Source: UMGS1649 sp045651205
GTDB taxonomy: Bacteria; Bacillota; Clostridia; TANB77; CAG-465
Assembly: GCA_045651205.1 (NCBI GenBank)
Contig: JAZRSA010000027.1
Span: 1-35,875 of the forward strand
DNA: 35,875 nt
Direction: 5' to 3'
Shown here: positions 1-8,835 of the stretch, one piece after another
Layout of the letters: every line of letters starts with the position of its first letter
Numbering within the stretch: the first letter of the stretch is position 1
The notes under the pieces: generated by a model
The model's input: the letters and a program-made list of their open reading frames with translations, nothing else
Database searches by the model: none
What the model was told of the DNA's origin: nothing
Position numbers and translations under genes: made by a program

Positions 1-6
1 AACATT

Positions 7-981
7 ATGAAAAAGGTAATCGAGGTAAAGGGTCTTAGCAAGGTGTTCACGCTTAAGTCTAAGGGTAAGAAGGAGAGCAAAACTCTTACTGCGGTAGACA
101 ACGTAAACTTTGAGGTAAGACAGGGAGAAATCATTGGGTTCATTGGGCCTAATGGAGCGGGAAAGAGTACTACTATTAAGATGATGACTGGTATTCTTTA
201 CCCTACAAGCGGAGAAGTAAGTGTGTGTGGGTATAATCCTTGGGAACAGAGAAAGGAAATGACCTACCACATTGCAACGATGTTTGGTCAGAAGTCATCA
301 TTAATTTCGCACTTGCCTATCATTGAAAGCTACAAGCTTTTGGGAGCAATTTATGATATTCCGAAAGATGTGCTTGATGAAAGAATCAAGGAAATCACTG
401 AGTTTTTTGATATTTCTCATTTGATGGACAAGCCTGCGAGCAGCTTATCACTTGGACAGAGGATGATTTGCGAGGTAGCAGCTGTTACCTTGCACAGACC
501 GGATGTAATATTTTTTGATGAACCGACCATTGGTCTTGACATCGTAGTAAAGAAGAAGGTTAGGGATATGATCCTTACTCTTAACAAGAAGTACAACACT
601 ACGATTTTTATAACGAGCCATGATATTTCGGATATCGAAAAGCTTTGCTCTAGAATTATTCTTATTAATCACGGAAAGGTTATGCTTGACAGTGAGCTTA
701 AGGATATTGAGCATGTTTTCCTTACGAAGAAAAAGATTCTGGTAAGTTATGACGAAAAGGTAGATGTGGAAACTGTTAACAACCTTTTTGTTGGACACAA
801 TGTAAACATCGGCTTAGAGGAAAAGATTACGGTAGAGTTTGACGAAAACGATATCAAGGTTGCGGATGTTATTGAAAAACTTCTTAAGGTGGGCAAGGTG
901 CAAGATCTTGCAATTACTAGCGCATCTTTGGAGAATGTTATCTATGACATCTATACCGGAAAAGTACAGGAGGAAGACTAA
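7..981 (+). CDS. ABC-2 type exporter, ATP-binding subunit
   Basis: ATPase of an ABC exporter; it would hydrolyse ATP at the inner face of the membrane to drive the two permeases encoded next. Visible motifs are Walker A GPNGAGKST at residues 47-55, a signature LSLGQ at 147-151 (LSGGQ in most families), Walker B IFFDEPT around 168-174 and an H-loop in TSHD near 205. About 100 residues follow the ATPase core, as in drug or lipid exporters of the DrrA/ABC-2 class. The 324-aa length is normal for that class. The gene starts 6 bases into the window, so its promoter and any upstream operon genes lie outside. Its stop is one base from the permease start. Substrate cannot be told from sequence. Confidence 0.9.
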   Translation: MKKVIEVKGLSKVFTLKSKGKKESKTLTAVDNVNFEVRQGEIIGFIGPNGAGKSTTIKMMTGILYPTSGEVSVCGYNPWEQRKEMTYHIATMFGQKSSLISHLPIIESYKLLGAIYDIPKDVLDERIKEITEFFDISHLMDKPASSLSLGQRMICEVAAVTLHRPDVIFFDEPTIGLDIVVKKKVRDMILTLNKKYNTTIFITSHDISDIEKLCSRIILINHGKVMLDSELKDIEHVFLTKKKILVSYDEKVDVETVNNLFVGHNVNIGLEEKITVEFDENDIKVADVIEKLLKVGKVQDLAITSASLENVIYDIYTGKVQEED

Positions 982-982
982 T

Positions 983-1756
983 ATGAAAAAGTACGTTGCA
1001 TTCGCTAAAGTTATTCTTAAGCAGCAGTTTAAGAAGGTAAGCGATGTGCTTGGCACATTACTTTCGTTCACGATTCACATTAGCATTTTCTCGCTTCTTT
1101 GGGATTTCGTTCTTGAAGGAAAAACTATGGCGGGATACTCCCAGGCTGACCTTGTATGGTATCTTATTTTGGCGGAAGCAATTATCTACTCTTACTCTAA
1201 TCTTTGCAAGAAGATTGCAGCAAAGATTGAAATGGGAGATTTTGCATATGACCTTACGAAACCATACAATTTCATGCTTAGAGTTATATCTGAAGGTATA
1301 GCAGAACTTCCTATGACACTTGTTTTAATGTGTCTTGGAATAATTCTTGGAATAGTTTATGTTGGATTTATTCCAGTTACAATTATGAGCATATTGGGTA
1401 CATTCCTTATTGCTTTAATGGCAACAGTACTTCTTTTAATGCTTCACATTATTGTTGGATTACTTTCAATATGGCTTGGAAGAGATATATCTTCTGTATG
1501 GCTTCTTGTGCAAAAAGCAATGCTTATCTTTGCTTTTTCGCCGCTTGAACTTTTCCCGAAGTTAATTAGAATTCCGCTTATGTTCCTTCCTACGACTCAT
1601 ATAATTTACACACCTGCAAGTTTGCTTGTAAACTTCAGTTTGGGTAAGTTTATATTCTCGCTTGGATGTGAACTTTTAGCAGGAACAGTGTTAATGTTAA
1701 TCTTAATTTTTATCTACAAGAAAGGAGTGAAGAAACAAAATGTTGAAGGCGTTTAA
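983..1756 (+). CDS. ABC-2 family permease, first subunit
   Basis: Integral membrane subunit, about 257 aa, with roughly six hydrophobic segments and little else. It resembles the ABC-2 permeases (PF06182-like) that occur as an adjacent pair behind one ATPase. An upstream in-frame extension exists, but it runs inside the ATPase gene. The start chosen here is preceded by CAGGAGGA at normal spacing and gives a sensible N-terminus (MKKYVAFAKVIL). A single base separates it from the ATPase stop, and its 3' end overlaps the second permease by 17 bases, so the three are translationally coupled. Family assignment is by hydropathy and context; substrate unknown. Confidence 0.82.
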   Translation: MKKYVAFAKVILKQQFKKVSDVLGTLLSFTIHISIFSLLWDFVLEGKTMAGYSQADLVWYLILAEAIIYSYSNLCKKIAAKIEMGDFAYDLTKPYNFMLRVISEGIAELPMTLVLMCLGIILGIVYVGFIPVTIMSILGTFLIALMATVLLLMLHIIVGLLSIWLGRDISSVWLLVQKAMLIFAFSPLELFPKLIRIPLMFLPTTHIIYTPASLLVNFSLGKFIFSLGCELLAGTVLMLILIFIYKKGVKKQNVEGV

Positions 1757-2549
1757 GGGATTTATTTCGATGCTTAAATATTTGTGGCTTTGTATCTGCT
1801 ACAATATTAGAAGCAACATTTCTAACAAGAAGAGTTTTATTATCCAGACGGTAGCCATGTTCATTAACAACTTTGTTTTCCTTTTATTCTGGGAAATTCT
1901 TTTCTCTAACAAGGGGGGAAGCATAAACGGAGTTGGTATGGCAGATATAATGTACTTGTGGTCTATTCCGACCATTGGATACGGCATTGTTTTCTTCTGC
2001 TTCGGAGGAGTAGAAACACTGTGCAAAGATATCGTCGACGGAAATATGGACATCTACCTTACAAAACCTAAGAATGGCTTAATTTCACAGCTTACTTCAA
2101 GATCTGTTCTTTCAGCAATGGGAGATTTGGTGTTTGGAGCAGTTATTGGATTTATAGCTGTTAGCGGTAACATCTTTAAGTTTATTTGGTTATTAATTCT
2201 TGCGCTTATATCTTCGGTTATACTTTTAAGCGTAATAGTTATAGTAAGACTGTTTGCATTCTGGCTAGGAGACATTACAAATGCCTGCCACAAATACACA
2301 CATTCTTTACTTATAACATTAACCATTTATCCTGAAGCGATGTTCCCTGGATTTATGAAAATCATCATGTATACAGCAATACCTGCTATGTATGTAGCAC
2401 ATATTCCGGTATCGTTAATGGATAGTTTTAATCCTTTAGCATTTGGAATATTCATAGCATCTGCAATTGTATTTCCTATCCTTATGAGTGTATTGTACAC
2501 AAAAGGACTTAAGAAATATGAAAGTGGAAATGGTGTTACAAGAAGGTAA
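1740..2549 (+). CDS. ABC-2 family permease, second subunit
   Basis: Second membrane subunit of the exporter, 269 aa, again about six transmembrane helices, similar in size and style to the preceding permease but clearly diverged. It presumably pairs with that subunit to form a heterodimeric channel served by the single ATPase. The ATG at 1740 lies 12 bases after AAAGGAG, a little far. A later ATG at 1770 lacks a ribosome site, so the first is preferred. It is the last gene of the operon: a strong intrinsic terminator begins 15 bases after the stop. Export of a lipid, antimicrobial or small peptide is possible, but nothing in the sequence decides. Confidence 0.8.
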   Translation: MLKAFKGFISMLKYLWLCICYNIRSNISNKKSFIIQTVAMFINNFVFLLFWEILFSNKGGSINGVGMADIMYLWSIPTIGYGIVFFCFGGVETLCKDIVDGNMDIYLTKPKNGLISQLTSRSVLSAMGDLVFGAVIGFIAVSGNIFKFIWLLILALISSVILLSVIVIVRLFAFWLGDITNACHKYTHSLLITLTIYPEAMFPGFMKIIMYTAIPAMYVAHIPVSLMDSFNPLAFGIFIASAIVFPILMSVLYTKGLKKYESGNGVTRR

Positions 2550-2563
2550 TGCTAAAGAAAAAG

Positions 2564-2598
2564 CAAGTCGTAAGTTATTACTTACGGCTTGTTTTTTT
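2564..2598 (+). terminator. Intrinsic terminator of the ABC operon
   Basis: An 11-bp stem (CAAGTCGTAAG with CTTACGGCTTG, one G-U pair in RNA) around loop TTATTA, followed by seven T. The core of the hairpin recurs almost unchanged downstream of dinD. Confidence 0.9.
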
Positions 2599-2678
2599 AT
2601 ATACAAATAAGCATAAAATGAGGTTTTAGGTGTGTCGAATTTTGTCAATGAAAAGACAAAATATTAACGCTATAATCG

Positions 2679-2707
2679 TTGACAATAACACAATGGGTAA
2701 TTAGAAT
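2679..2707 (+). promoter_or_regulatory. Candidate sigma-A promoter of dinD
   Basis: TTGACA, 17-base spacer, TAGAAT. The start codon of dinD is about 120 bases beyond, leaving a leader with no other recognised element. I looked for a clostridial or Bacillus-type LexA box in 2600-2834 and did not find a convincing one. Confidence 0.55.
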
Positions 2708-2834
2708 ATTTGTATGGGGGAATTAAGAAAGGAGGGAATAAGGAAAAGGTAAAAATGTTTTTCGGGGGATTATATAAAATAAATATATAGAGGTAAATAA
2801 AGAATAAAAGTAGATATATGAGGAGGAAAAACAA

Positions 2835-3671
2835 ATGAGTGAAAATGAAATTGAAAAAATTGGAGAAAGTATATTTGAAAGTATAAAGCATATTGATGAA
2901 TATGGAAATGAATATTGGTATGCTAGAGAATTAATGAAAATATTAGAATATAACAAATGGCAAAACTTCGAGAAGGTAATAATTAAAGCAATGGAATCTT
3001 GTGAAAACAGCAGAATATCAACGTTTGATTGCTTTACTGACGTCAGTAAGTCAATAATTACAGGTAAAGGAAAAGAGACTATAATAAAAGACTACAAACT
3101 AACACGTTATGCCTGTTACCTTATAGCACAAAATGGTGATCCAAGAAAAGAAGTAATAGCTTTAGCACAAACATATTTTGCGGTGAAAACAAGAAAGCAA
3201 GAGTTAAGTGAAAAGGAATATTTATCTTTAACAGAAGATGAGAAAAGGTTATATCAAAGAGATTTAACAAGAAAGGGTAATTACTCGCTTAATCAGACAG
3301 CTAAAAAAGCAGGAGTAAAAGATTTTGCTAAATTTCATAATGCAGGATACAAAGGATTATATAATGGTGAAACAGCAGATGATATAGCAAAAAGGAAAGG
3401 TTTAAGATATAGAGAAGATATTCTAGACAATATGGGTAGTGAAGAACTAGGAGCAAATGTTTTTAGAATAACTCAAACAGATGCTTTATTAAAAAAGCAA
3501 AAAGAAAAGTGTGAAAAGCAAGCTAGTGATACACATTATAAAGTTGGTAAGGTAATAAGAAAAGCAATTGCAGAAATAGGAGGAACGATGCCGGAAGATT
3601 TACCTACGCCAGAAAAATCTATTAAGGAACTCGAAAAGGAGAAAAGTACACTTAAATTAATAGAAGAATAG
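2835..3671 (+). CDS. dinD: DNA damage-inducible protein D (DinD)
   Basis: Homologue of DinD, whose E. coli member is SOS-induced and inhibits RecA-mediated strand exchange. Conserved blocks I recognise are YWYARELMKIL near 30-40 (BRO-N/KilA-like N-terminal domain), the RYACYLIAQNGDPRKEVIALAQTYFA region around 93-118, EDEKRLYQRD near 136, AGYKGLYNG near 170, and the C-terminal GGTMPEDLPTPEKSI. Length of 278 aa matches the family (about 274). Ribosome site AGGAGG sits nine bases before the ATG. It stands alone between two hairpins of nearly the same sequence, which suggests a self-contained cassette; dinD genes are sporadically distributed and often transferred. SOS control is not evident from the upstream sequence. 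Confidence 0.92.
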   Translation: MSENEIEKIGESIFESIKHIDEYGNEYWYARELMKILEYNKWQNFEKVIIKAMESCENSRISTFDCFTDVSKSIITGKGKETIIKDYKLTRYACYLIAQNGDPRKEVIALAQTYFAVKTRKQELSEKEYLSLTEDEKRLYQRDLTRKGNYSLNQTAKKAGVKDFAKFHNAGYKGLYNGETADDIAKRKGLRYREDILDNMGSEELGANVFRITQTDALLKKQKEKCEKQASDTHYKVGKVIRKAIAEIGGTMPEDLPTPEKSIKELEKEKSTLKLIEE

Positions 3672-3724
3672 TTAGATTTTGTACTTAAGTCCAAAATCGT
3701 GGAGTGAGCCTGTGACAAGGCTTT

Positions 3725-3754
3725 AAGCATCTTCCTGATGTCAGGAAGATGCTT
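3725..3754. repeat. Perfect 14-bp palindromic hairpin downstream of dinD
   Basis: AAGCATCTTCCTGA, two bases, then its exact reverse complement. No T run follows on either strand, so it is not a simple intrinsic terminator. A small 5-bp hairpin (AGCCT...AGGCT, about 3698-3713) precedes it and the dinD terminator follows, giving a compact structured 3' region from about 3672 to 3800. Confidence 0.7.
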
Positions 3755-3769
3755 GGGATATAAACGCAA

Positions 3770-3807
3770 AATATCCGTAAGTTGTTACTTACGGATATTT
3801 GTTTTTG
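3770..3807. terminator. Intrinsic terminator between dinD and the convergent membrane gene
   Basis: A 12-bp stem AATATCCGTAAG / CTTACGGATATT with loop TTGTTA and TTTGTTTTTG after it on the plus strand; a shorter T run exists on the minus strand. The segment GTAAGTTGTTACTTACGG differs at one base from the hairpin at 2570-2587. Confidence 0.8.
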
Positions 3808-3831
3808 TCTGGTTATGTAATTTAGGTGTGG

Positions 3832-4143
3832 TCAGCCTAAATAACGAAGACTAAGATAGAAAGCACCAGCTGCAATAGCAAACCAACCGATGGTTGTAAA
3901 AATGTCTATTACAATTCTTTTTTTCTGGTAGCTAACCATTTCTTCTCTGAGTTTACCAGCATAAGCTTTGTTCAGATTAGCCATTTCTTTAGCATTTTTA
4001 ACACAATCTTCTACAATCTGCAAAAGTGAAAATACAATGAGTATTGCTAAGATTGGATGAAGTGCTTTAAACACTAAAGAAAGTGCTAAGGAACCAAAAA
4101 TAATGATGCTAGCCCGGATTAATGAATAAAACTTCCCGCTCAT
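3832..4143 (-). CDS. Small membrane protein of unknown function
   Basis: A 103-aa protein I do not recognise. Two closely spaced hydrophobic segments occupy about residues 8-42, a polar, basic and probably cytoplasmic helical stretch covers about 45-76 (including REEMVSYQKKR), and a third hydrophobic segment covers about 79-100. The start is supported by AAAGGAGA seven bases upstream and by a good promoter on the same strand. It diverges from mutS across a 157-base intergenic region and converges on dinD. No catalytic motif is visible. It could be a holin-like or small regulatory membrane protein, but that is only a size-and-topology analogy. Confidence 0.75.
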   Translation of the reverse strand: MSGKFYSLIRASIIIFGSLALSLVFKALHPILAILIVFSLLQIVEDCVKNAKEMANLNKAYAGKLREEMVSYQKKRIVIDIFTTIGWFAIAAGAFYLSLRYLG

Positions 4144-4196
4144 TTTCTCTCCTTTACAACAAATTTGTTAGTAGTCTAAATATTTACCACAGATAT

Positions 4197-4225
4197 ATTA
4201 TACCATAGATTGACTAAAAAAACAA
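4197..4225 (-). promoter_or_regulatory. Sigma-A promoter of the small membrane gene
   Basis: On the minus strand TTGTTT, 17 bases, TATAAT, with TGG before the -10 (extended -10). Divergent from the mutS promoter, whose -35 lies 24 bases away. Confidence 0.7.
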
Positions 4226-4248
4226 TGTGGGTAGTGTGTATAGGTGTG

Positions 4249-4277
4249 TTGTAAACTGCGACTTTTTGTGATATAAT
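4249..4277 (+). promoter_or_regulatory. Sigma-A promoter of mutS
   Basis: TTGTAA, 17 bases, TATAAT with an extended -10 (TGATATAAT). The mutS start is 24 bases beyond the -10. Confidence 0.75.
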
Positions 4278-4300
4278 TCGGGAAAATAAGGGGGATAAAT

Positions 4301-6883
4301 ATGGCACTTTCACCAATGATGCAACAATACTTAGATATACGTGAAAAGTATCCAGAAACAATAATATTATTTAGATTAGGAGATTTCTATGAAATGTTCT
4401 TTGACCAAGCGGAGCTTTGTAGTCGTGAACTAGAACTTACTCTTACAGGGAAAGAGTGCGGGTTAGAAGAAAGAGCACCGATGTGTGGAATTCCATTTCA
4501 TGCAGTTGAAGGGTATATAGTTAAGCTTGTAGACAAGGGATATAAAGTTGGAATATGTGAACAAGTAGAAGATCCTAAGGAAGCTAAAGGGTTAGTTAAA
4601 AGAGATGTAATTAAGGTAATAACACCAGGAACAATAACAGAAAATACAATGCTAGATGAAAATAAAAACAACTATATTGCTAACATATATATGGTTGGAA
4701 AGCAATATGCATTATCTTATGCAGATATTTCTACTGGTGAGTGTTTTGTAACTCATGCAGATAATCTAGATGGTGTATACAAAATAATAGACGAAACATT
4801 AAAGATAAGACCTAAAGAACTAGTTTTAGAAGATTTAATCTTAAGCGATAGTGAAGTAGTAAACAGACTTGTTAAGAAACAAGAAATATACATTTCAAGA
4901 TATACAAATCAAGATGAAACAGCGGTAAACGATATGGCAATGATGGCTGAAACATTTACATTAGCAGAAAGAAAAAGTTTAACACTTCTTCTAAATTATA
5001 TAGCAGATACTCAAAAACAAGTTGTATCTCAATTAAATAAAATCACAGCCTATGATATAGAAGCAAGTATGAGACTTGATGTAAATACTAGAAGAAATCT
5101 TGAGATTACAGAATCTAATAGAGAAAGAACAAAAAGAGGAAGTATTCTTTGGGTATTAGATAAAACTACAACTGCAATTGGTGCAAGACAAATTAGAAAA
5201 TGGGTAGAAAGTCCAATGCTTTCTAAGAAAAATATAGATGAAAGATTAGATGCAGTAGAAAGTCTTAAAAATGATGTTTTTGTTCGTGAAGATATTATAG
5301 AACTTCTAAAAAATGTCCATGATATTGAACGTTTGGCGTCTAAAATGTCTAATGCAAATACTAATGCAAGAGATTTAGTAGCACTTAAGAATTCATTTAA
5401 GGTATTACCAAGTCTTAAAGCCACTATTGCAAGACTTCTTACTGGAGATAAACATCAGTATCTATCTAAAATTTATGATAGCATAGATGAACTAAAAGAT
5501 ATGTGTGCGCTTATAGATGCAGCTATTGTAGATGATCCACCAATAACTATTAAAGAAGGCGGACTAATTAAAAAAGGATACAATGCAGAAGTAGATGAGT
5601 ATAAAGCAGCAAGTACTGAAGGTAAGAATTGGCTTATGGAACTTGAAGCAAAAGAAAGAGAAATTACAGGTATTAAAGGACTTAAAGTAGGATTTAACAG
5701 AGTCTTTGGCTACTATATAGAAATAACTCGTTCAAATTACGACCAAATTCCAGAAGATAGATATATACGTAAACAAACTCTAGCAGATAAAGAAAGATTC
5801 ATAACGCCAGAACTTAAAGAACTAGAAAACAAAATTCTTGGAAGTGAAGAAAAGTTAGTAGATTTAGAATACAAGCTATTTGCAGACGTACGTGAAAAGG
5901 TAGCTCGTGAGATTGTTAGAATACAAAAAACAGCTATGGCAATTGGTGTAATAGACAGCCTTTGCAGTTTTGCTAAAGTTGCTGAAGATATGAATTATGT
6001 AAGACCTAACATTACTCATGATGGAGTAATAAATATTAAAGAAGGAAGACATCCAGTTGTAGAAAAAACAATAAAAGGTTCTGAGTTCATACCAAACGAT
6101 ACATATATAGATTCTAATGCTAGATTCCATATAATTACTGGACCTAATATGGCTGGTAAATCTACATATATGAGACAAGTTGCGGTAATTACATATATGG
6201 CTCAAATAGGAAGCTTTGTTCCAGCAACAGAAGCTAGCATCAGTATAGTAGATAGAATATTTACACGTGTTGGTGCAAGTGATGACTTGGCAGGTGGAGA
6301 ATCTACATTTATGGTGGAGATGACAGAACTATCTAATATATTAGAAAATGCAACAAGCAATTCTTTGGTAATACTAGATGAAATAGGCAGAGGAACATCT
6401 ACATATGATGGTATGGCTATTGCTTGGGCTACAGTAGAACACATTGTAGACAAAGAAAAAGTTGGAGCAAAAACATTATTCGCAACACATTATCACGAAC
6501 TAAACGAGCTAGAAGGAACTCTTGAAGGAGTAAAAAACTACTCAGTAGCGGTTAAAGAAAGAGGAGACGATGTTATCTTCTTAAGAAAAATAGTAGAAGG
6601 TCATGCCGATGAATCTTATGGTATATATGTTGCTAAACTTGCTGGAGTACCAAATTCTGTAGTAAATAGAGCAAAGAAGATATTAAACAAACTTGAAGAA
6701 GATACAGTAACAAAGAAAGCTAAAGCTAATACAACTAAGGTAATAGATAACAATAATCAAATAAATATGTTTAACTTTAAACTTGCGGAAGTAGGTAGAA
6801 TGTTAGATAAGCTTGCTTTAGATGAACTAAGTGCTAAAGAGGCGTTAGATGTGTTGTACAAACTTAAAGAAAAGATGGAATAA
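4301..6883 (+). CDS. mutS: DNA mismatch repair protein MutS
   Basis: Mismatch recognition ATPase that initiates mismatch repair together with MutL, encoded 2.7 kb downstream. The N-terminal mismatch-binding domain shows GDFYEMF at 27-33, with the Phe and Glu that contact the mispaired base. Domain V has Walker A TGPNMAGKST from residue 613, Walker B VILDEIGRGTSTYDG with D693/E694, and the FATHYHEL motif after it. The 860-aa length is typical of bacterial MutS1. The C-terminal region includes the short helical dimerisation segment (INMFNF... to the end). AGGGGG precedes the ATG at good spacing. It has its own promoter and terminator, so it is monocistronic here rather than co-transcribed with mutL. 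Confidence 0.98.
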   Translation: MALSPMMQQYLDIREKYPETIILFRLGDFYEMFFDQAELCSRELELTLTGKECGLEERAPMCGIPFHAVEGYIVKLVDKGYKVGICEQVEDPKEAKGLVKRDVIKVITPGTITENTMLDENKNNYIANIYMVGKQYALSYADISTGECFVTHADNLDGVYKIIDETLKIRPKELVLEDLILSDSEVVNRLVKKQEIYISRYTNQDETAVNDMAMMAETFTLAERKSLTLLLNYIADTQKQVVSQLNKITAYDIEASMRLDVNTRRNLEITESNRERTKRGSILWVLDKTTTAIGARQIRKWVESPMLSKKNIDERLDAVESLKNDVFVREDIIELLKNVHDIERLASKMSNANTNARDLVALKNSFKVLPSLKATIARLLTGDKHQYLSKIYDSIDELKDMCALIDAAIVDDPPITIKEGGLIKKGYNAEVDEYKAASTEGKNWLMELEAKEREITGIKGLKVGFNRVFGYYIEITRSNYDQIPEDRYIRKQTLADKERFITPELKELENKILGSEEKLVDLEYKLFADVREKVAREIVRIQKTAMAIGVIDSLCSFAKVAEDMNYVRPNITHDGVINIKEGRHPVVEKTIKGSEFIPNDTYIDSNARFHIITGPNMAGKSTYMRQVAVITYMAQIGSFVPATEASISIVDRIFTRVGASDDLAGGESTFMVEMTELSNILENATSNSLVILDEIGRGTSTYDGMAIAWATVEHIVDKEKVGAKTLFATHYHELNELEGTLEGVKNYSVAVKERGDDVIFLRKIVEGHADESYGIYVAKLAGVPNSVVNRAKKILNKLEEDTVTKKAKANTTKVIDNNNQINMFNFKLAEVGRMLDKLALDELSAKEALDVLYKLKEKME

Positions 6884-6900
6884 TGAATAAAATAGAAAGA

Positions 6901-6930
6901 AAAGTGTAGTATTTTTACTACACTTTTTTA
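6901..6930 (+). terminator. Intrinsic terminator of mutS
   Basis: An 11-bp stem AAAGTGTAGTA / TACTACACTTT, loop TTTT, followed by a T run. The next promoter's -35 begins directly after it. Confidence 0.85.
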
Positions 6931-6959
6931 TTGCAATAAAATTAAATATATTATAGTAT
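6931..6959 (+). promoter_or_regulatory. Candidate promoter of the DUF2207 gene
   Basis: TTGCAA, 17 bases, TAGTAT, placed immediately after the mutS terminator and about 25 bases before the ATG at 6985. The -10 is weak. Confidence 0.5.
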
Positions 6960-6984
6960 ATTTATATAAAATAGGGGTGTATAA

Positions 6985-8835
6985 ATGAAAAGAAATATTA
7001 AAATATTCATGTGCTTAATGGTTTTAGCTTTTGTATTGCCTGTTTGTGTATTTGCTGGGGCTTATCCGGAAAAAATGGATATGGTTGCTGATGTAAATAG
7101 AAATGGTTCTATGACTATTACTGAGACTATAACATGGGGGATTGAAGAAGGTGTAAATGGAGTATATAGAGATATACTTTGTTTTAATCCTGAAAATAAA
7201 TTAAATAGTGCAAATGAAATATATGTGCACAGTGTGCTTGTTGATGGAGAAGAATATTATTATTCTGAAGAAACTTTAGAAAATGGTGATTCGGGAATGT
7301 ATAACATCAATGAAATTAAGGGTGGGGCACAAATTAAAATATTCCATCCAACTGATGAATATAATGTAAAAACAGTTATAACTTATACATTAACAGATGT
7401 TGTAGTAGAATATGCAGATGTAGCAGAACTTTACTGGAATTTTATAGGTAAAGGATGGGCTGGTGGAGTAGAAGATGCTAAAATCACTATAAAATTACCA
7501 GCTATAAGTAATGAATTAAAAATATTTGGTCATGGCCCACTTGATGGCTATTCTGAAATATTAGAAGACCAAACACTTGTATTTCACATACCATATTTAA
7601 GAAGTGGCGAAGCAGTAGATGCAAGAGTACTTTTTGATACAGATATAGTACAGGCTGCTAAATTCCAAGATAAAAATATGTATGAAACAATAATGGCAAA
7701 AGAGTTAGACTTAGCAAAAGAAGCAGATGCAAGAAGAGAACGTGCAGAAATATTTGCATATATTTGTTGGGGAATAGCAGGAGTAACTGTTGTGGTAATT
7801 ATTTATACATACATTTGGGCGATTAGTAAGGCCAAAAAATCTAATGTGGAATATAGATACTATAGAGAACTGCCAGAAGATTATGGTGTTCCTGTAATGA
7901 ATTATCTATTACATAAATATCACAAACCAAATGAAAATATGTTAGCAACTCTTATGGATTTAGTAAGAAAAAAATATGTAAAGATTTACCCAGTAACGCA
8001 AGAAGGTAAAACAAAACCAGCAGATTATGAGCTGAAATTAATAAATGAAGATTTATCTAAACTTAATAAAGTAGAGCAACATTATATTGAAAAATTAATA
8101 TTTGTAGATTGTAATTCTATAAGATTAAAAGAATTAAAGAAAAAGAATACAGCGTCTACATCGGCAAGAGAAAAAGCTGGTAAGGCTTTTGATAAATGGC
8201 AAAAGCTTATAGAGAAAGAATATAAAGAGTGTAAATTAGAAAGAAAAGATACAAATAAAGTTATAAGTAAGGCGGTCGTAATATTATCTTTATGTTTTGT
8301 ACCGTTATTCGTAACATTCTTAGTTGCAAGTATAATGGAAAACTTTCACGCTGCAGTACCAGTAGGCTTAGTTTTATTCCCATATATTTTTGTATTCATA
8401 TGGATGGTTATGAAATTACCTACTAAACTTTCAGACAATGAAAAAGCACTAGATCATAAAGCTAAATGGAAAGGATTTAAAAGATTCTTAAAACACTTTA
8501 GTAAAATGGAAGAAAAAGATTATGGTTCAATTGTTTTGTGGGAACATTATCTTGTATATGCAATAGGACTTGGAATTGCAGATAAAGTGTTAAAACAATT
8601 AAAAGATATTTATCCAGAAATAACCGAGTTAGAAGACACATATTCTGGAATATATCATAGCAACACATATCATTCGTTTAGTAGTTCATTTAATAGTGTG
8701 TCAACAGGAGCGTTTACATATTCATCATCAACTGGTTCTGGTGGTGGATTCTCCGGAGGTGGAGGCGGCCGGAGGCGGCGGTGGTGGCGGAGGCGGATTC
8801 TAATACGCCAAAGCAAACAAATAATAAAATTGTGA
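6985..8835 (+). CDS. DUF2207 domain membrane protein, tail apparently frameshifted
   Basis: Predicted membrane protein of the DUF2207 family; molecular role unknown. A signal peptide (residues 1-24, ending VCVFAG) is followed by an extracytoplasmic beta-rich domain (about 25-250), a transmembrane helix at about 255-278, a cytoplasmic segment, two more helices near 429-450 and 456-475, and a C-terminal serine- then glycine-rich tail. DUF2207 proteins normally end in a long glycine run and a final aromatic residue. Here the reading changes at about 8769-8770 to an Arg/Trp-rich string (GRRRRWWRRR) and runs on to 8835. Dropping one C from GGCCGG restores a run of glycines ending GGF with TAA at 8801-8803. 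I therefore think the true product ends at 8803 and that the listed end reflects a one-base insertion or sequencing error. Confidence 0.85.
   Translation: MKRNIKIFMCLMVLAFVLPVCVFAGAYPEKMDMVADVNRNGSMTITETITWGIEEGVNGVYRDILCFNPENKLNSANEIYVHSVLVDGEEYYYSEETLENGDSGMYNINEIKGGAQIKIFHPTDEYNVKTVITYTLTDVVVEYADVAELYWNFIGKGWAGGVEDAKITIKLPAISNELKIFGHGPLDGYSEILEDQTLVFHIPYLRSGEAVDARVLFDTDIVQAAKFQDKNMYETIMAKELDLAKEADARRERAEIFAYICWGIAGVTVVVIIYTYIWAISKAKKSNVEYRYYRELPEDYGVPVMNYLLHKYHKPNENMLATLMDLVRKKYVKIYPVTQEGKTKPADYELKLINEDLSKLNKVEQHYIEKLIFVDCNSIRLKELKKKNTASTSAREKAGKAFDKWQKLIEKEYKECKLERKDTNKVISKAVVILSLCFVPLFVTFLVASIMENFHAAVPVGLVLFPYIFVFIWMVMKLPTKLSDNEKALDHKAKWKGFKRFLKHFSKMEEKDYGSIVLWEHYLVYAIGLGIADKVLKQLKDIYPEITELEDTYSGIYHSNTYHSFSSSFNSVSTGAFTYSSSTGSGGGFSGGGGGRRRRWWRRRILIRQSKQIIKL

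Noticed and set aside
839..982. N-terminal extension of the first permease into the ATPase gene
   Set aside because: The residues there are basic and non-membrane, overlap a well-conserved ATPase C-terminus, and a proper ribosome site precedes the ATG at 983.
2600..2834. LexA (SOS) box upstream of dinD
   Set aside because: No GAAC-N4-GTTC/GTTT-type site that I could call; SOS control would be assumed from the gene name only.
2670..2956. Phe/Tyr/Leu-rich minus-strand frames before dinD
   Set aside because: They come from reversing an AT-rich leader and the start of dinD; no ribosome site.
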